Origin: Candidatus Angelobacter sp. Gp1-AA117
GTDB taxonomy: Bacteria; Acidobacteriota; Terriglobia; Terriglobales; Acidobacteriaceae
Assembly: GCA_003223515.1 (NCBI GenBank)
Contig: QHVI01000024.1
Location: forward strand, 1 to 64,000
Direction: 5' to 3'
Length of the DNA: 64,000 nucleotides
Shown: positions 1-9,123 of the stretch, one piece after another
Numbering within the stretch: position 1 is the first letter of the stretch
How the letters are laid out: every line of letters begins with the position of its first letter
Program-made: the position numbers and the translations under genes
Notes under the pieces: generated by a model
What the model was told of the DNA's origin: nothing
Databases searched by the model: none
Seen by the model: the letters and a program-made list of their open reading frames with translations, nothing else

Positions 1-967
1 ACTTTGCTGCGGATTCGCGCCCAAAAGAACGCAGGCGCTCAATCGTCTGCATCTCCGGGCTGAGCGAAGCTTCAGCGGCGCTGAGCAGAAACGCCGAGCC
101 CAGAATTGTCCCTGCGCGGCCCAGCGTCACATCCAGCTTGTCGCTGTCTTTGCTCGAAGCCTCAATGAATGCGGATGTCGCAAGCTGCTGCAGCGGCGCA
201 TTTCCACTTGCCTGCGCAATCAGCGCCTGCACTGCATAAACTCCGGCAGGACTGTGATACAGTGACGTCTCTCCCATTGTCTCCTTGGTTATGCCAATTT
301 CCTCGTTGTAGAAAGCGCTTTCATCTGGAATCTGGCGAACTGCCCTGCCTGCCCACGCATCGGCCAACGCCAGCAGTTCCGCATCTTCACCGGCACAAGC
401 CATGCGATACAGCGCGTAAGCAATTCCCGCCGCGCCATAATTCACAGAAGTTGAGGGTGCAGAAAGGGCTGGACCCGTCAGCAGTGGTCCCGATAAGCCC
501 ACCTTCTTCAAAAGCCTCTCTTTCACCTCCCGCAGACCGGCATCGGTGGTCGCCGCCTGGCAGCCGTAAAATGCGGGTTTGGCCTCGCGTGCTTCCTGCG
601 AGTCGGCAGCAACCAGCAATTGTGAGGCGATGAGCGACTGCAGAATCGGAAAGGCTTCTTCCAGCAATTGTTCGGGGTCTTCGTGCTGATCCCGGCTGTA
701 GCGGGCTACGGCTTCGGCAATCGTTTGTGGCTTTTCAAAATGTCGGACGAGCGCAGCCGTCTTGGGGTCAATAATCTGTGCTTGTGCGCGTGAATCAGGC
801 CGGCTGATGGCAAAATCGTCTTCCTCAGCCTGAATTTCCCGGCGGACATTCTCCGGCAGTTCGCGCATCGGCACGAGAATAGTTCCGGCAGGCAATACAA
901 ACGGACCAGTGAACGCCATACTTAATTTCCCATGATCGCCATACTTAATTGTGCCGGACATTTCCAT
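1..967 (-). CDS. LanC-like protein, 5' part (runs off left edge)
   Basis: The frame is open from ATG 967 to base 1, giving at least 322 residues, with no stop. I read three LanC-type glycine-rich helical repeats: NYGAAGIAYALYRMA (about residues 184-198), SLYHSPAGVYAVQALIA (about 236-252) and LGRAGTILGSAFLL (about 284-297). These match the Gly-Ala helix ends of lanthionine cyclases. The zinc-binding Cys/Cys/His residues would lie further on, outside the window. The first roughly 120 residues (PAGTILVPMRELPENVRREI onward) form a separate N-terminal domain that could be a winged-helix or leader-binding module; this is inference. ATG 919 is an alternative start, and neither start has a clear Shine-Dalgarno. 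In lanthipeptide clusters LanC catalyses Michael addition of Cys to dehydroamino acids. The divergent ORF at 1199-1345 looks like a substrate. LanC-like folds also occur outside RiPP pathways, so the function is probable and not certain. Confidence 0.7.
   Translation of the reverse strand, partial: MEMSGTIKYGDHGKLSMAFTGPFVLPAGTILVPMRELPENVRREIQAEEDDFAISRPDSRAQAQIIDPKTAALVRHFEKPQTIAEAVARYSRDQHEDPEQLLEEAFPILQSLIASQLLVAADSQEAREAKPAFYGCQAATTDAGLREVKERLLKKVGLSGPLLTGPALSAPSTSVNYGAAGIAYALYRMACAGEDAELLALADAWAGRAVRQIPDESAFYNEEIGITKETMGETSLYHSPAGVYAVQALIAQASGNAPLQQLATSAFIEASSKDSDKLDVTLGRAGTILGSAFLLSAAEASLSPEMQTIERLRSFGRESAAK
914..950. repeat. Direct repeat of 14 bp at the LanC-like start region
   Basis: CGCCATACTTAATT occurs at 914-927 and again at 937-950, a period of 23 bp. 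On the minus strand each copy contains an ATG. The downstream one (ATG 919) is in frame with the LanC-like ORF. The upstream one (ATG 942) opens a 6-codon frame ending at TAA. The period is not a multiple of three, so only one copy can initiate the long frame. It may be a simple duplication or a translational-control arrangement. Confidence 0.6.
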
Positions 968-1198
968 GAGTTCGATGCAAGCCGTCTACAAAATATTAAA
1001 TGTTTGATGCCACATTCATGCGTCAGAAGAATACCTTAACCTCTCGGCTGCCGACTCGTTGAGTATAAAAGAATCTAATAAAAGTCAATAAAAAGGTCCG
1101 ATTGGTAGTTATGCTGCTTCTGAGACTTTCCTTTTCTGTGATATCGGGTGATAATCTCCAAGAGAAAAATTCTGCTAGAGAAACGGAGAACAAAAGAA

Positions 1199-1345
1199 GT
1201 GAAAGCTACAAAACTCCAACTCAATCAAGAAACTCTGAAAAATCTCACCCAACATAACAAGCCGAACGCTTTCTGTACCCTGAACTCAGACCAGAGCTTC
1301 GTCAATACAGGCTGCGTACACACCCGGTGTACCTGCGCTAAATAA
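1199..1345 (+). CDS. Candidate class I lanthipeptide (RiPP) precursor
   Basis: A GTG at 1199 starts a 48-residue peptide. A GGAG lies 10 nt upstream; a longer in-frame GTG at 1148 would add 17 basic residues. The leader KLQLNQETLKNLT (residues 5-17) matches the K-L-x-L-N-x-E-T-L-x-N-L-T box found in class I lanthipeptide leaders of Bacteroidota and Acidobacteriota. The C-terminal part, from residue 26 (CTLNSDQSFV through TRCTCAK), carries four Cys and six Ser/Thr, the composition needed for lanthionine rings. There is no GG cleavage motif. The gene is divergent from the LanC-like gene and sits in locally AT-rich DNA. Seen: motif, composition and neighbour. Known: such leaders direct LanB/LanC enzymes. 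Inferred: this is a lanthipeptide substrate. The dehydratase and other cluster genes would have to lie left of the window. Confidence 0.6.
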   Translation: MKATKLQLNQETLKNLTQHNKPNAFCTLNSDQSFVNTGCVHTRCTCAK

Positions 1346-1466
1346 CAGCCAGACCTGCTCTTAGGGATTATCTTCAACTCTTAAACCGGAGGGCGGCCAA
1401 GTCGGCGCCCTGCTCTTCCCTGCCGACGTTTTCGGCGGCATCGGCAATTTTGGCGATTCTTCGGCT

Positions 1467-4400
1467 CTACCTCTTCTCTACCTTAATCACGTTGTCGTCG
1501 GGTTTGCGGTCGATCAACTTATTCAGAGGATCAATTCCGGCGCGGGCCGGCAGCTTGTCTACCACGACTGTGAAGTCGGCGTTTTCTTTGTCCATCTTTT
1601 GTTTTTGCAGATACAGATAATTCCCATCTCGGTCCAGCACTCCTATATCGACCAGATCATGGGGAGCTATCGGCTGCTCCTGTCCGCGGCCATCGGCGTG
1701 GGACTTTTTCAACTCCACTGCCATATGCACCTGGTACTTGCCGTCAGGCAGTTGCGAGTAATCTGCGGAGACTGCGCGGTTTTCGTACAGCGTGATGTTG
1801 GTGAAGAAATCGTCGTAGATGTACTGCAGTTCCGGAGGAGTCACTTTGCGCAGGTGATCCACCAGATCCTGGGAGGTGGGATAGGGTGGCCCATGGAAAC
1901 CATAGTCCTTGATGAAGGCCGCCAGCGCCTGGTTCATCTTGTCCTCGCCGATGTAGTCCTGAATGGCATACATGATCAGCGAGCCTTTGCGATAGTGGAT
2001 GTATCCCTGGCCCGGCTCCACGCGCAGCAGGGGCTTCTCTTCATTGCGCTCCTGACTCCGGCCCACCAGGTATCGATCCAGTTCGTGGCGCAGGAAATTC
2101 TTCATCGCCGCAGGGCCGAGCTTATGCTTCATCACCATCAGCGCGGTGTATTGGGCGAGCGATTCCACCACTGAAGTTGCGCCTTCGCTGTTAGCGGTGA
2201 CTACCTGGTGGCCCCACCACTGGTGGCCGACCTCGTGCGCGGTGACATAGAAGGGAAGATCGAGATCCTCAGGATTTTTGGGATCGACGCGGGTGATGAA
2301 GCCAATGCCTTCAGAGAACGGAATGGTGTTAGCCAGTGATTGGGCAAAGGTCTGGTAACGCGGGAACTCGATGATGCGAAGCTGGTGGAACTGGAATGGA
2401 CTGAAGTTGGCGCTGCAGTACTCAAGTGTAGCTTTCATGCTCTCGCGCATGCGCTCGATATCAAAGGCATGCCGGTGATCGTAATAGATTTCGAGGTTTA
2501 CATCCCTCCAGCGGTCGCGCAGCACCTCATATTTTGCGGAGTTCAGCGAAAAGCCGAACAACACTGGTGCATCCGTCTTGTAATGGAAGTAGCGGCGGCC
2601 ATCCTGCATCCATTCTTTCTGGAGATAACCCGGCATGATGGCGATCTGGTCAGGAGAGGTGCTCACGGTATATTCCAGGTTCACCCAATCGGCATCCTGC
2701 GTGCCGTAGTTGTTCTGGCGGGCGGCAACGTCTTCAAGCTTGGGAATCCGTTTTACTTTTTCCAGGCCGTGCCGGTGACGGGTGCTGTCATCTCCGAGTT
2801 CAACGCTCTGCTGATAGCCAATATGCGGAATATAGCCATCACTCAGGAAGCTGCCGTTATAGGCAAAATCAGTGTTCTCGCCGCTGTTGGCGAATCCCTT
2901 AAATGCATAGCTGATCGAAAACTGCAATGGCAAACGCGCATGCGGCGCGAGCGGCTGCGGCAGACGGTATAGGTAAAACCCAAGCTGGTTGTCTTCGATG
3001 ACCGGTTGCTGTCCTTCGGCAACCTGCAATTTCCTGAGTTCTATTTTGGGCCGTGGCAATGGGGCAAGGCCCTGCGGCCATAAAGTGATGGCGATGCGAT
3101 CGATAGGTTGATCCGTCTTGTTTTCTGTCCAGATTGTCCCCTGAAAATTGGCTGCCCTCTCTTCAGGATAAACGTCAATCTGCAGGTTCAGGTCAGTGGT
3201 GCGAGGCTGGGGCAAATCCATGTACTGCTTGTATTTCTTCTCATACTGGGCACGCTTGTCTTCAAACCGGAAGCTGGTCAGGTAAATGTTTCGGATATTG
3301 GTGTTGTAGAAGATGATCGCACCCGTAGCGGCAAACAGGATCACGCCAATTGCAATCCCGAGGCCTGAAGCAGTGGAGAGACGCGCCCTTGCCACTCTCA
3401 GGCGCTCACGCCAGCCGCTGCCCGTGCCGCGCACCCACAAGAGATTGGTAAGGAGCGCCAGCAGTATGGCGGCAATCCCCCAATAGACGTGATACCAGAC
3501 GAGCGGCTTCACGAATGACCCATAGCCGTTCATGTCAGAGTAGGTGTAGGCCGGCAGTTGTCCAAAGCGGAACATATAGTGCTGCAGCGGTGTATTCGGG
3601 AGCACGAACAGCACTACCAGGTAATACAGCACAAGGAGAAAGTGGCCGAGATACTTCTGGTTCACTATGGTGTGAATGAAAATGGCCAGCGCGCATATCA
3701 CCCACAGTATGAGCAGGCGATTGAGATATAGCTCGGTAAAGTAAAGTCCGAATTCAAAGTGATAGTAATGGTGGGCTATCTGGACAAAAACTCCTGCAGC
3801 GGTGACCAGTGTCACGATAATGACCTGAATCAGCATCAGGGCCAGCAGCTTGGAGGCGAATACGACCCAGCGCTGCACCGGCAGAGCATCGAGAATCTGG
3901 TTCACCCCCGCATCACGTTCACGCCACACCAATTCGCCCGCGAGAAATATGGTGATAGCGACGGCGAAGATATTGAATGCTCCTCCCGCAAGGGCAATCA
4001 TGCGATAAGTGACTGGATAGACAGGCGCTGAGAAGGGATCACCTATATCGAAAGCGATGACCAGCGCAAACACGAAACCAATCGCCATCAGCACAATGAA
4101 AATTACGTTTCGCACCACCTCGTTAAATTGCAGTTGTGTAAGAGAGATGAATTGCCGGAAAGAGCCAGCCGGTGAAAATTCCGGTAGGATTGCAGGCGTG
4201 GCCAGCACTTTGACCTGTCCGATATTTTCTGGTTCAGCCTTGACGCGCCGCCTTCCCGTGCCTGCAACGTGTGACATGGAAAAACGGGAATACGTTAGTG
4301 CCAGGGCAATGCCTGCAATAAGAAGCCAGAGAATACGGTTCCAGAGCAGAACACCGGTAGCCGTGAGCAGGCGGGTGTTGCGTTCATAGGGTGTCCAGTA

Positions 4401-5081
4401 TCGTGTGACCAGGTCAAAAGCATTGCTGCCAAAAGGATCGACCAGCGCTCCAATGGCATTGGCGCTTATATTGGTCGAAAGCTGCAGAGCGACCAGATAG
4501 CCAATCAGCAGGATGGCGCTCCCCGCATACACCGGCAGCATCTTCCTGGCGAACGCCGCTAAAGCGAAAAAGATCGTAGTGGTGATAAGAAGATTCGGGA
4601 ATACCAGCACCAGGTAAGGCAGAACGTACGCAACCGCATGTTCTGGCCCGAGACGGGTTGGATCAATCCAGTGGGTGTGCAGGCCCACCCATCCGCCCAG
4701 CGCCACTGCAGGAAAAATAAAAAATACGGTGGTAAGCGCGCCCAGGAACCGGCCAGCCAGGTAGTCGAACTTGCTGATAGGCGCCGTGTAGAAGAATGCC
4801 GTGCTGTTATTGTCAATGTCCTGATAGGTTGCCTGCCCGGCCATGGCAGCCGTAATGATCATTCCAAACAGGCTGATGTAGGTGATCATAATGGCAATGG
4901 CAAAAGGCGAGTTGAGCAGGACCTTGCCACCGGTTCCGAAGTCCACTCCGGCTCCGGGGAAAGCTCCTCCGGAGAGCAGCGCAAAAAGTAAGCCAAGGCC
5001 AAACAGCACCAGAAAATAAATATAGGTGGAGATGCGGCGCAGTCGCTGGCGAAGTTCGAACGCGAGAATGGTGAGTATCAT
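1467..5081 (-). CDS. ABC-2 permease fused to M1-family aminopeptidase
   Basis: This 1204-residue protein has two parts. Residues 1 to about 560 carry around a dozen hydrophobic segments in two blocks, as in an ABC-2 (NatB/Gld-type) permease. A further membrane segment near 575-600 leads into a C-terminal gluzincin domain. That domain has the zinc motif HEVGHQWWGHQ (about residue 945) and the third-ligand Glu in NSEGATSVVESLAQY some 20 residues on, both hallmarks of M1 peptidases. The start ATG overlaps the stop of the upstream ABC ATPase gene (ATGA, 5078-5081), so the two are translationally coupled. The peptidase domain should face the periplasm. Such permease-peptidase fusions are known in Acidobacteriota and Bacteroidota, but the transported substrate is unknown. 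Its 3' end converges on the candidate RiPP precursor 120 bp away. Confidence 0.9.
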   Translation of the reverse strand: MILTILAFELRQRLRRISTYIYFLVLFGLGLLFALLSGGAFPGAGVDFGTGGKVLLNSPFAIAIMITYISLFGMIITAAMAGQATYQDIDNNSTAFFYTAPISKFDYLAGRFLGALTTVFFIFPAVALGGWVGLHTHWIDPTRLGPEHAVAYVLPYLVLVFPNLLITTTIFFALAAFARKMLPVYAGSAILLIGYLVALQLSTNISANAIGALVDPFGSNAFDLVTRYWTPYERNTRLLTATGVLLWNRILWLLIAGIALALTYSRFSMSHVAGTGRRRVKAEPENIGQVKVLATPAILPEFSPAGSFRQFISLTQLQFNEVVRNVIFIVLMAIGFVFALVIAFDIGDPFSAPVYPVTYRMIALAGGAFNIFAVAITIFLAGELVWRERDAGVNQILDALPVQRWVVFASKLLALMLIQVIIVTLVTAAGVFVQIAHHYYHFEFGLYFTELYLNRLLILWVICALAIFIHTIVNQKYLGHFLLVLYYLVVLFVLPNTPLQHYMFRFGQLPAYTYSDMNGYGSFVKPLVWYHVYWGIAAILLALLTNLLWVRGTGSGWRERLRVARARLSTASGLGIAIGVILFAATGAIIFYNTNIRNIYLTSFRFEDKRAQYEKKYKQYMDLPQPRTTDLNLQIDVYPEERAANFQGTIWTENKTDQPIDRIAITLWPQGLAPLPRPKIELRKLQVAEGQQPVIEDNQLGFYLYRLPQPLAPHARLPLQFSISYAFKGFANSGENTDFAYNGSFLSDGYIPHIGYQQSVELGDDSTRHRHGLEKVKRIPKLEDVAARQNNYGTQDADWVNLEYTVSTSPDQIAIMPGYLQKEWMQDGRRYFHYKTDAPVLFGFSLNSAKYEVLRDRWRDVNLEIYYDHRHAFDIERMRESMKATLEYCSANFSPFQFHQLRIIEFPRYQTFAQSLANTIPFSEGIGFITRVDPKNPEDLDLPFYVTAHEVGHQWWGHQVVTANSEGATSVVESLAQYTALMVMKHKLGPAAMKNFLRHELDRYLVGRSQERNEEKPLLRVEPGQGYIHYRKGSLIMYAIQDYIGEDKMNQALAAFIKDYGFHGPPYPTSQDLVDHLRKVTPPELQYIYDDFFTNITLYENRAVSADYSQLPDGKYQVHMAVELKKSHADGRGQEQPIAPHDLVDIGVLDRDGNYLYLQKQKMDKENADFTVVVDKLPARAGIDPLNKLIDRKPDDNVIKVEKR

Positions 5082-5983
5082 CGCACCACCTCGGCCAGCG
5101 TGGGTGTGGTGCGTGTGAACCCTTTGATGGTGGCGAAATACAGGTCTTCCAAATCAGGCTTGACCGGCTCAAATCCTGTTTCCGGCAGATGATCGCTGTA
5201 GACGTGTACGATGTTGCGCCCGCCAAACAGGCGCGTGGAGATCAACTGGAAACGCTGCCGGTAGGATTCCAGTTGCGATGTCTCAATCGACTTTTTCCAG
5301 ATTTTGCCTTCAATGCCGGCCACCAGGATCGCCGGTTCACCGTTGACGACTACCCGGCCCTGATGGATGATGGCCATCTGGTGGCAAAGATCGCTTACGT
5401 CGGAAACGATGTGAGTGGAAAGAATCACGATGATGTTTTCGCCGATGGCGCTCAACAGGTTATGGAAGCGCACCCGCTCCTCAGGGTCGAGACCGGCGGT
5501 GGGCTCGTCCACGATGATGAGGCGGGGATTGCCCAGCAGAGCCTGCGCGATGCCGAAGCGCTGCTTCATGCCTCCGGAAAAATTCCCCAGCGACGTGTGC
5601 CGGTGCTCGTAAAGATTGGTCTGCTGGAGCAATGCCCGGACGACCTCGCGCCGCTCTCCGGCATTGGAAATACCTTTGAGAGCAGCAAAGTGGGTGAGCA
5701 GGGCATCGGCTGAGATCTTAGGATAAAGGCCGAATTCCTGGGGCAGATATCCCAGGATGCGGCGCACCTCGTCTTTCTGTTTCAGAACATCGATATTGCC
5801 AAGGAAGGCGCTGCCCGAATCGGCTTCCTGCAGGGTGGCCAGCGTGCGCATCAATGTGGATTTGCCTGCGCCATTCGGCCCCAGCAGGCCGAACATGCCG
5901 AGTGGCACCGTGAGCGAGACATCCTGCAATGCCTGCGTGCCGTTAGGATAACGTTTTGAGAGCCTTTCAATGCGCAACTCCAT
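5078..5983 (-). CDS. ABC transporter ATP-binding protein
   Basis: This is a 301-residue ATPase of the NatA/CcmA-like ABC-2 class. It has Walker A GPNGAGKSTLMR near residue 40, the Q-loop YLPQEFGLYP, signature NFSGGMKQR near 135, Walker B LIIVDEPTAGLD, and an H-loop His in ILSTHIVSD. The C-terminal 80 residues form the usual accessory domain. I place the start at ATG 5983, where GGAGG lies 7 nt upstream; the frame stays open to 6049 without a better signal. The stop overlaps the permease-peptidase start by 4 bp, so the two make a two-gene operon in which this protein powers the fused permease. Confidence 0.93.
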   Translation of the reverse strand: MELRIERLSKRYPNGTQALQDVSLTVPLGMFGLLGPNGAGKSTLMRTLATLQEADSGSAFLGNIDVLKQKDEVRRILGYLPQEFGLYPKISADALLTHFAALKGISNAGERREVVRALLQQTNLYEHRHTSLGNFSGGMKQRFGIAQALLGNPRLIIVDEPTAGLDPEERVRFHNLLSAIGENIIVILSTHIVSDVSDLCHQMAIIHQGRVVVNGEPAILVAGIEGKIWKKSIETSQLESYRQRFQLISTRLFGGRNIVHVYSDHLPETGFEPVKPDLEDLYFATIKGFTRTTPTLAEVVR

Positions 5984-6055
5984 GCCTGGGCCTCCGTGAA
6001 GATAAGAATACGAGCGGGAAAGAGTTATGGTTCCCCTGATTATAGACACTTGAAC

Positions 6056-6094
6056 AATGGGTAAATGAGTAAGTTGGTAAATGGGTAAATGAAC
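6056..6094. repeat. GGTAAAT-type short tandem repeat (copy 1)
   Basis: This is an imperfect run of 7-8 bp units built on GGGTAAATGAG/TTGGTAAATG. Similar runs occur at 28161-28260, 41290-41320 and 62171-62253, always between genes. No coding potential is seen. Confidence 0.6.
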
Positions 6095-6228
6095 TGCTGT
6101 GGCATATGAGTATTAGACGGAACAAAGATGAAGAAGTTAATCTTCTCATAGAACGAAGCAGTTTCTTGAGTTCGCTCAGTAAACAGTATTGGGGCTGAGT
6201 GCTGACTGCTACTGTGCTGAGTGCTACC

Positions 6229-6810
6229 GTGCGCCATCGTTACATCCTCTTTCATAAGCCTTACGGCGTATTAAGCCAGTTTTCGGGTGAAGACCACACT
6301 TTGCGGGACTACATTCCTGTAAAAGACGTCTATCCCGTGGGGCGGCTCGACCGCGACAGCGAGGGCCTTATATTACTCACCAGCGATGGCGAGTTGCAGC
6401 ACAAGCTGAGTGATCCCAAATTTGAGCATCCGCGCACCTACTGGGCGCAGGTCGAAGGCATTCCTGAAGAACAGGCATTACGCAAGCTGGAACGCGGGAT
6501 CACCATTGAGGGTTACACGACCCGTCCGGCGAAGGCGCGGCTTCTTGCTGAAGAGCCGCAACTGCCTCCGCGCAACCCTCCCATCAGGTATCGTAAATCT
6601 GTACCCACTACATGGATTGAGCTGGTGTTGACCGAGGGCCGCAACCGCCAGGTGCGCAAAATGACCGCCGCTGTAGGCCATCCAACCCTGCGCCTGGTGC
6701 GCGTGGCCATTGGCAGCCTGAGGCTGGAAGGATTACAGCCGGGAAAGTGGCGTGATCTCAACCCCAATGAACAGGCGGCCCTGTTCAGGATTGACCGCAA
6801 AGGACACTAA
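6229..6810 (+). CDS. rluE: 23S rRNA pseudouridine synthase, RluE-like
   Basis: About 193 residues of the RsuA/RluB/RluE family. [17 protein letters not shown] at the N-terminus, the catalytic-Asp motif [14 protein letters not shown] near residue 38, [15 protein letters not shown], and [20 protein letters not shown] near the C-terminus follow E. coli RluE almost motif for motif. As in RluE, there is no N-terminal S4 domain. RluE isomerises a single uridine (U2457 in E. coli) in the 23S peptidyl-transferase region; the exact target here is inferred. GTG 6229 puts the N-terminus where RluE starts. GTG 6199 is an in-frame alternative within a repetitive GTGCTGAGTGCT stretch. It is a single-gene unit, with no SD clearly deciding the start. 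Confidence 0.9.
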   Translation: MRHRYILFHKPYGVLSQFSGEDHTLRDYIPVKDVYPVGRLDRDSEGLILLTSDGELQHKLSDPKFEHPRTYWAQVEGIPEEQALRKLERGITIEGYTTRPAKARLLAEEPQLPPRNPPIRYRKSVPTTWIELVLTEGRNRQVRKMTAAVGHPTLRLVRVAIGSLRLEGLQPGKWRDLNPNEQAALFRIDRKGH

Positions 6811-6964
6811 GGACGCAAAGAATTTATCGCGTTCATCCAGCAAAACCAGCGTCTTCAATCTTCAGCGAGCGAAGTTTTGCCGTTCCCGTTGTGATAAACT
6901 TCTGCCGCTTCCGGAGCTTTCGATGTTGTACCCCAGCACGTCCTAACTTTTTGGAGGACTTCCT

Positions 6965-8092
6965 ATGAAACGCCTACTCACAATTCTATTTGCGGTCATG
7001 TTGCTGACTGCCATCTCTGCTTCTGCCCAGACCTTCACGGGCTGCTTCGCTCATCATCCGAAATATATTGAGGGAAAGTTCGAGGTCAGCTACAGCCCCG
7101 GCTGTACCGGTCACGATGAACCGGAACTCGATCCGGTATCGAGCGCTCCCGGCTCGGCCCGCGACCTCACTTGGACCGTGGTGTTGCCCACCGGAGGCAG
7201 TGCGAGAGTATCTGACGTGGGGCCTACATTCTGGTTCGGCGGCGCGGTGACCGATCCAAAAAGCGTGTTTGGGCAGGCATTCGTCGAACTGCAGTTCTAT
7301 CCCGATTCAGTCGTGGGCAAGTGCTTCAATGACGGCGCATTCAGCGTCAGCTTTTCCCCGAACACCTTTACCGCCTGCTCCCCGGTATTCAAGCTCAATC
7401 AAACGGGCAATCCTTCAAAATTTCTTGAGACTACGGCTTTCAACGCCATGCTGGAAGACAGCGCCAACCCCGGCAATCCGCTCATCATGCATGCAGGAGA
7501 AACCATCACCATCCATTATTATGTGACGCCTGCAAACGATGGCTTCCACATCACGGTGACTGACCTGAACACCGGGCACTCCGGCACCATCATTCTGAAT
7601 TCATCTTCAGAGGGGCCATTGATGCCGGTATTCGACACGCAGCAGACCGGCAATGCGCTGGCTTGGGGAACAGTGAATGACACGCCGAATTCATTTGTCT
7701 GGGAGATCGGCCATGCCTCGATCTTTACTGGCGGAGATGCCTTCTGCGTTCCAGGGCAGACCAACTGCAACTCCTATGACCCCGCATCCTGGGCGGGCTT
7801 TTCACCCATTCAGATCAAGAGCGTAACTTTCGGCGACGGCTCTTCACCCAAAAACTTTGCCGCCGTGAGTGACTTGGGTGGCAAAGCTGAAGTAGCGCAG
7901 ACCTGTGCTACTTATGGCGGTTCTTTCTGCATTTATCCGTGGTTTACGCTGGGAACATCTGGTTTCCACTACGGCGTGGATTATCCTGATACCCGCAAAG
8001 ACTTCGGACAGGCAAACCAGTTTGCCACTACAGAGCAGTGTGGCGGCCCGTCAGGCGCGAACACGACGTTCTGTTCGACCATCTTGAAGTAG
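6965..8092 (+). CDS. Secreted protein of unknown function
   Basis: 375 residues with a clear Sec signal peptide (MKRLLTILFAVMLLTAISASAQ, cleavage after ASA). GGAGG is 8 nt before ATG 6965. The mature part contains about ten cysteines (CFAHHP, SPGCTGHDEP, FTACSP, GQTNCNSYDP, QTCATYGGSFC) and is rich in aromatic residues, Gly and Thr, as in a beta-rich extracellular protein. I do not recognise the family. It is monocistronic, with a rho-independent terminator right after it (8106-8136). Confidence 0.75.
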   Translation: MKRLLTILFAVMLLTAISASAQTFTGCFAHHPKYIEGKFEVSYSPGCTGHDEPELDPVSSAPGSARDLTWTVVLPTGGSARVSDVGPTFWFGGAVTDPKSVFGQAFVELQFYPDSVVGKCFNDGAFSVSFSPNTFTACSPVFKLNQTGNPSKFLETTAFNAMLEDSANPGNPLIMHAGETITIHYYVTPANDGFHITVTDLNTGHSGTIILNSSSEGPLMPVFDTQQTGNALAWGTVNDTPNSFVWEIGHASIFTGGDAFCVPGQTNCNSYDPASWAGFSPIQIKSVTFGDGSSPKNFAAVSDLGGKAEVAQTCATYGGSFCIYPWFTLGTSGFHYGVDYPDTRKDFGQANQFATTEQCGGPSGANTTFCSTILK

Positions 8093-8105
8093 GAATTGAG
8101 AGCAG

Positions 8106-8136
8106 AGCCGGTTTCGAGTGAGACCGGCTTTGTTGT
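8106..8136 (+). terminator. Rho-independent terminator
   Basis: AGCCGGT (8106-8112) pairs with ACCGGCT (8123-8129) and is followed by TTGTTGT, just downstream of the secreted-protein stop codon. Confidence 0.7.
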
Positions 8137-8242
8137 GTTCAGGCACAAAGCGCTAACAAGAAAATCTTACCGCTTGTATGACACGGATCAACGCTGATTC
8201 GACTGTAGGATCGGACAGATGATCCAATTTCCCGATAACCCG

Positions 8243-9076
8243 ATGACCCGATCTCTACTCGTCCTGCTCTTCGCCCTCTCTGCCATCGCTCAGCAACAGC
8301 CCGCCAAACCTGTCTACGAGGTCTATGCTGTCCGTTACGCCACGCTGCCGGACTTTCCCGTAGCTGGCCTGGTGAAAGGCGCTGATCCGTCACGCAAGCT
8401 CGACATCGCCATGATGGTATGGCTGGTGAAAGGCAACGGCAAAACGATCGTGGTGGACTCAGGCTTCTACCATGACCACTTCTTCAAAGACTGGAAGGTG
8501 AAAGATTTCATAAAACCTTCCGAGGCTTTGTCCGGCATGGGAGTCAAGCCGGAAGACGTGACTGACGTGATCATCACCCACATGCACTGGGACCACGCGG
8601 ATGGCATGGACCTGTTTCCAAAGGCGCGCATCTGGATCCAGAAAGATGAATACATCTACTACACCGGAGAAGCCTGGCAGCAGCGGCGCACCCACGGCGG
8701 CATCGATCCGGAAGATGTCTTGACCATCGTGAAGCTGAATATTGAAGGCCGCGTTGGGCTGGTGAATGGCGACGATCAGGAGATCATCCCCGGAGTGCGC
8801 TGCTACACCGGAGGCAAGCACACCTTCCAGTCACAATTCGTCAGCGTGGAAACTAAAGCGGGCAAAGCAGTCCTGGCCAGTGACAACTTGTACCTGTATG
8901 AAAACATGGATAAGCACGTGCCCATTGCCGCGACGCTCGATGCCGATTCCAACCTGCGTGCACAAGACCGCATGAAGCAGATTGCGGCCAGTCCCAGGCT
9001 GATCATCCCCGGCCATGACCCGGCAGTGTTCGAGAAATTCCCCAAAGTCTCAGAGCGAATCGTGAGAATTGAATAA
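8243..9076 (+). CDS. Secreted metallo-beta-lactamase-fold hydrolase (lactonase-like)
   Basis: 277 residues from ATG 8243, which starts a signal peptide (MTRSLLVLLFALSAIAQ); ATG 8219 would add 8 residues in front of it. The MBL zinc signature HMHWDHADG sits near residue 115. Further ligands are likely the His in GGKHTF, the Asp in VLASDNLY and the His in IIPGHDP near the C-terminus, giving the full HxHxDH...H...D...H set. The layout resembles N-acyl-homoserine lactonases of the AttM/AiiA type and related lactonases, but substrate cannot be read from sequence. A periplasmic location is predicted from the signal peptide. Confidence 0.85.
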   Translation: MTRSLLVLLFALSAIAQQQPAKPVYEVYAVRYATLPDFPVAGLVKGADPSRKLDIAMMVWLVKGNGKTIVVDSGFYHDHFFKDWKVKDFIKPSEALSGMGVKPEDVTDVIITHMHWDHADGMDLFPKARIWIQKDEYIYYTGEAWQQRRTHGGIDPEDVLTIVKLNIEGRVGLVNGDDQEIIPGVRCYTGGKHTFQSQFVSVETKAGKAVLASDNLYLYENMDKHVPIAATLDADSNLRAQDRMKQIAASPRLIIPGHDPAVFEKFPKVSERIVRIE

Positions 9077-9123
9077 CCAAATCTCTACCACAGCGCGGCA
9101 GGCCGCAACCAAATCGAAAATTT

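Noticed and set aside
1148-1198. Longer GTG start for the candidate lanthipeptide precursor
   Set aside because: The extra 17 residues are very basic and lack an SD; GTG 1199 has GGAG in range and gives the usual leader length. It cannot be fully excluded.
2340-2972. Long plus-strand frame of 210 codons inside the permease-peptidase gene
   Set aside because: It lies opposite the M1 domain codons, has no start signal, and the minus-strand frame is conserved and motif-rich.
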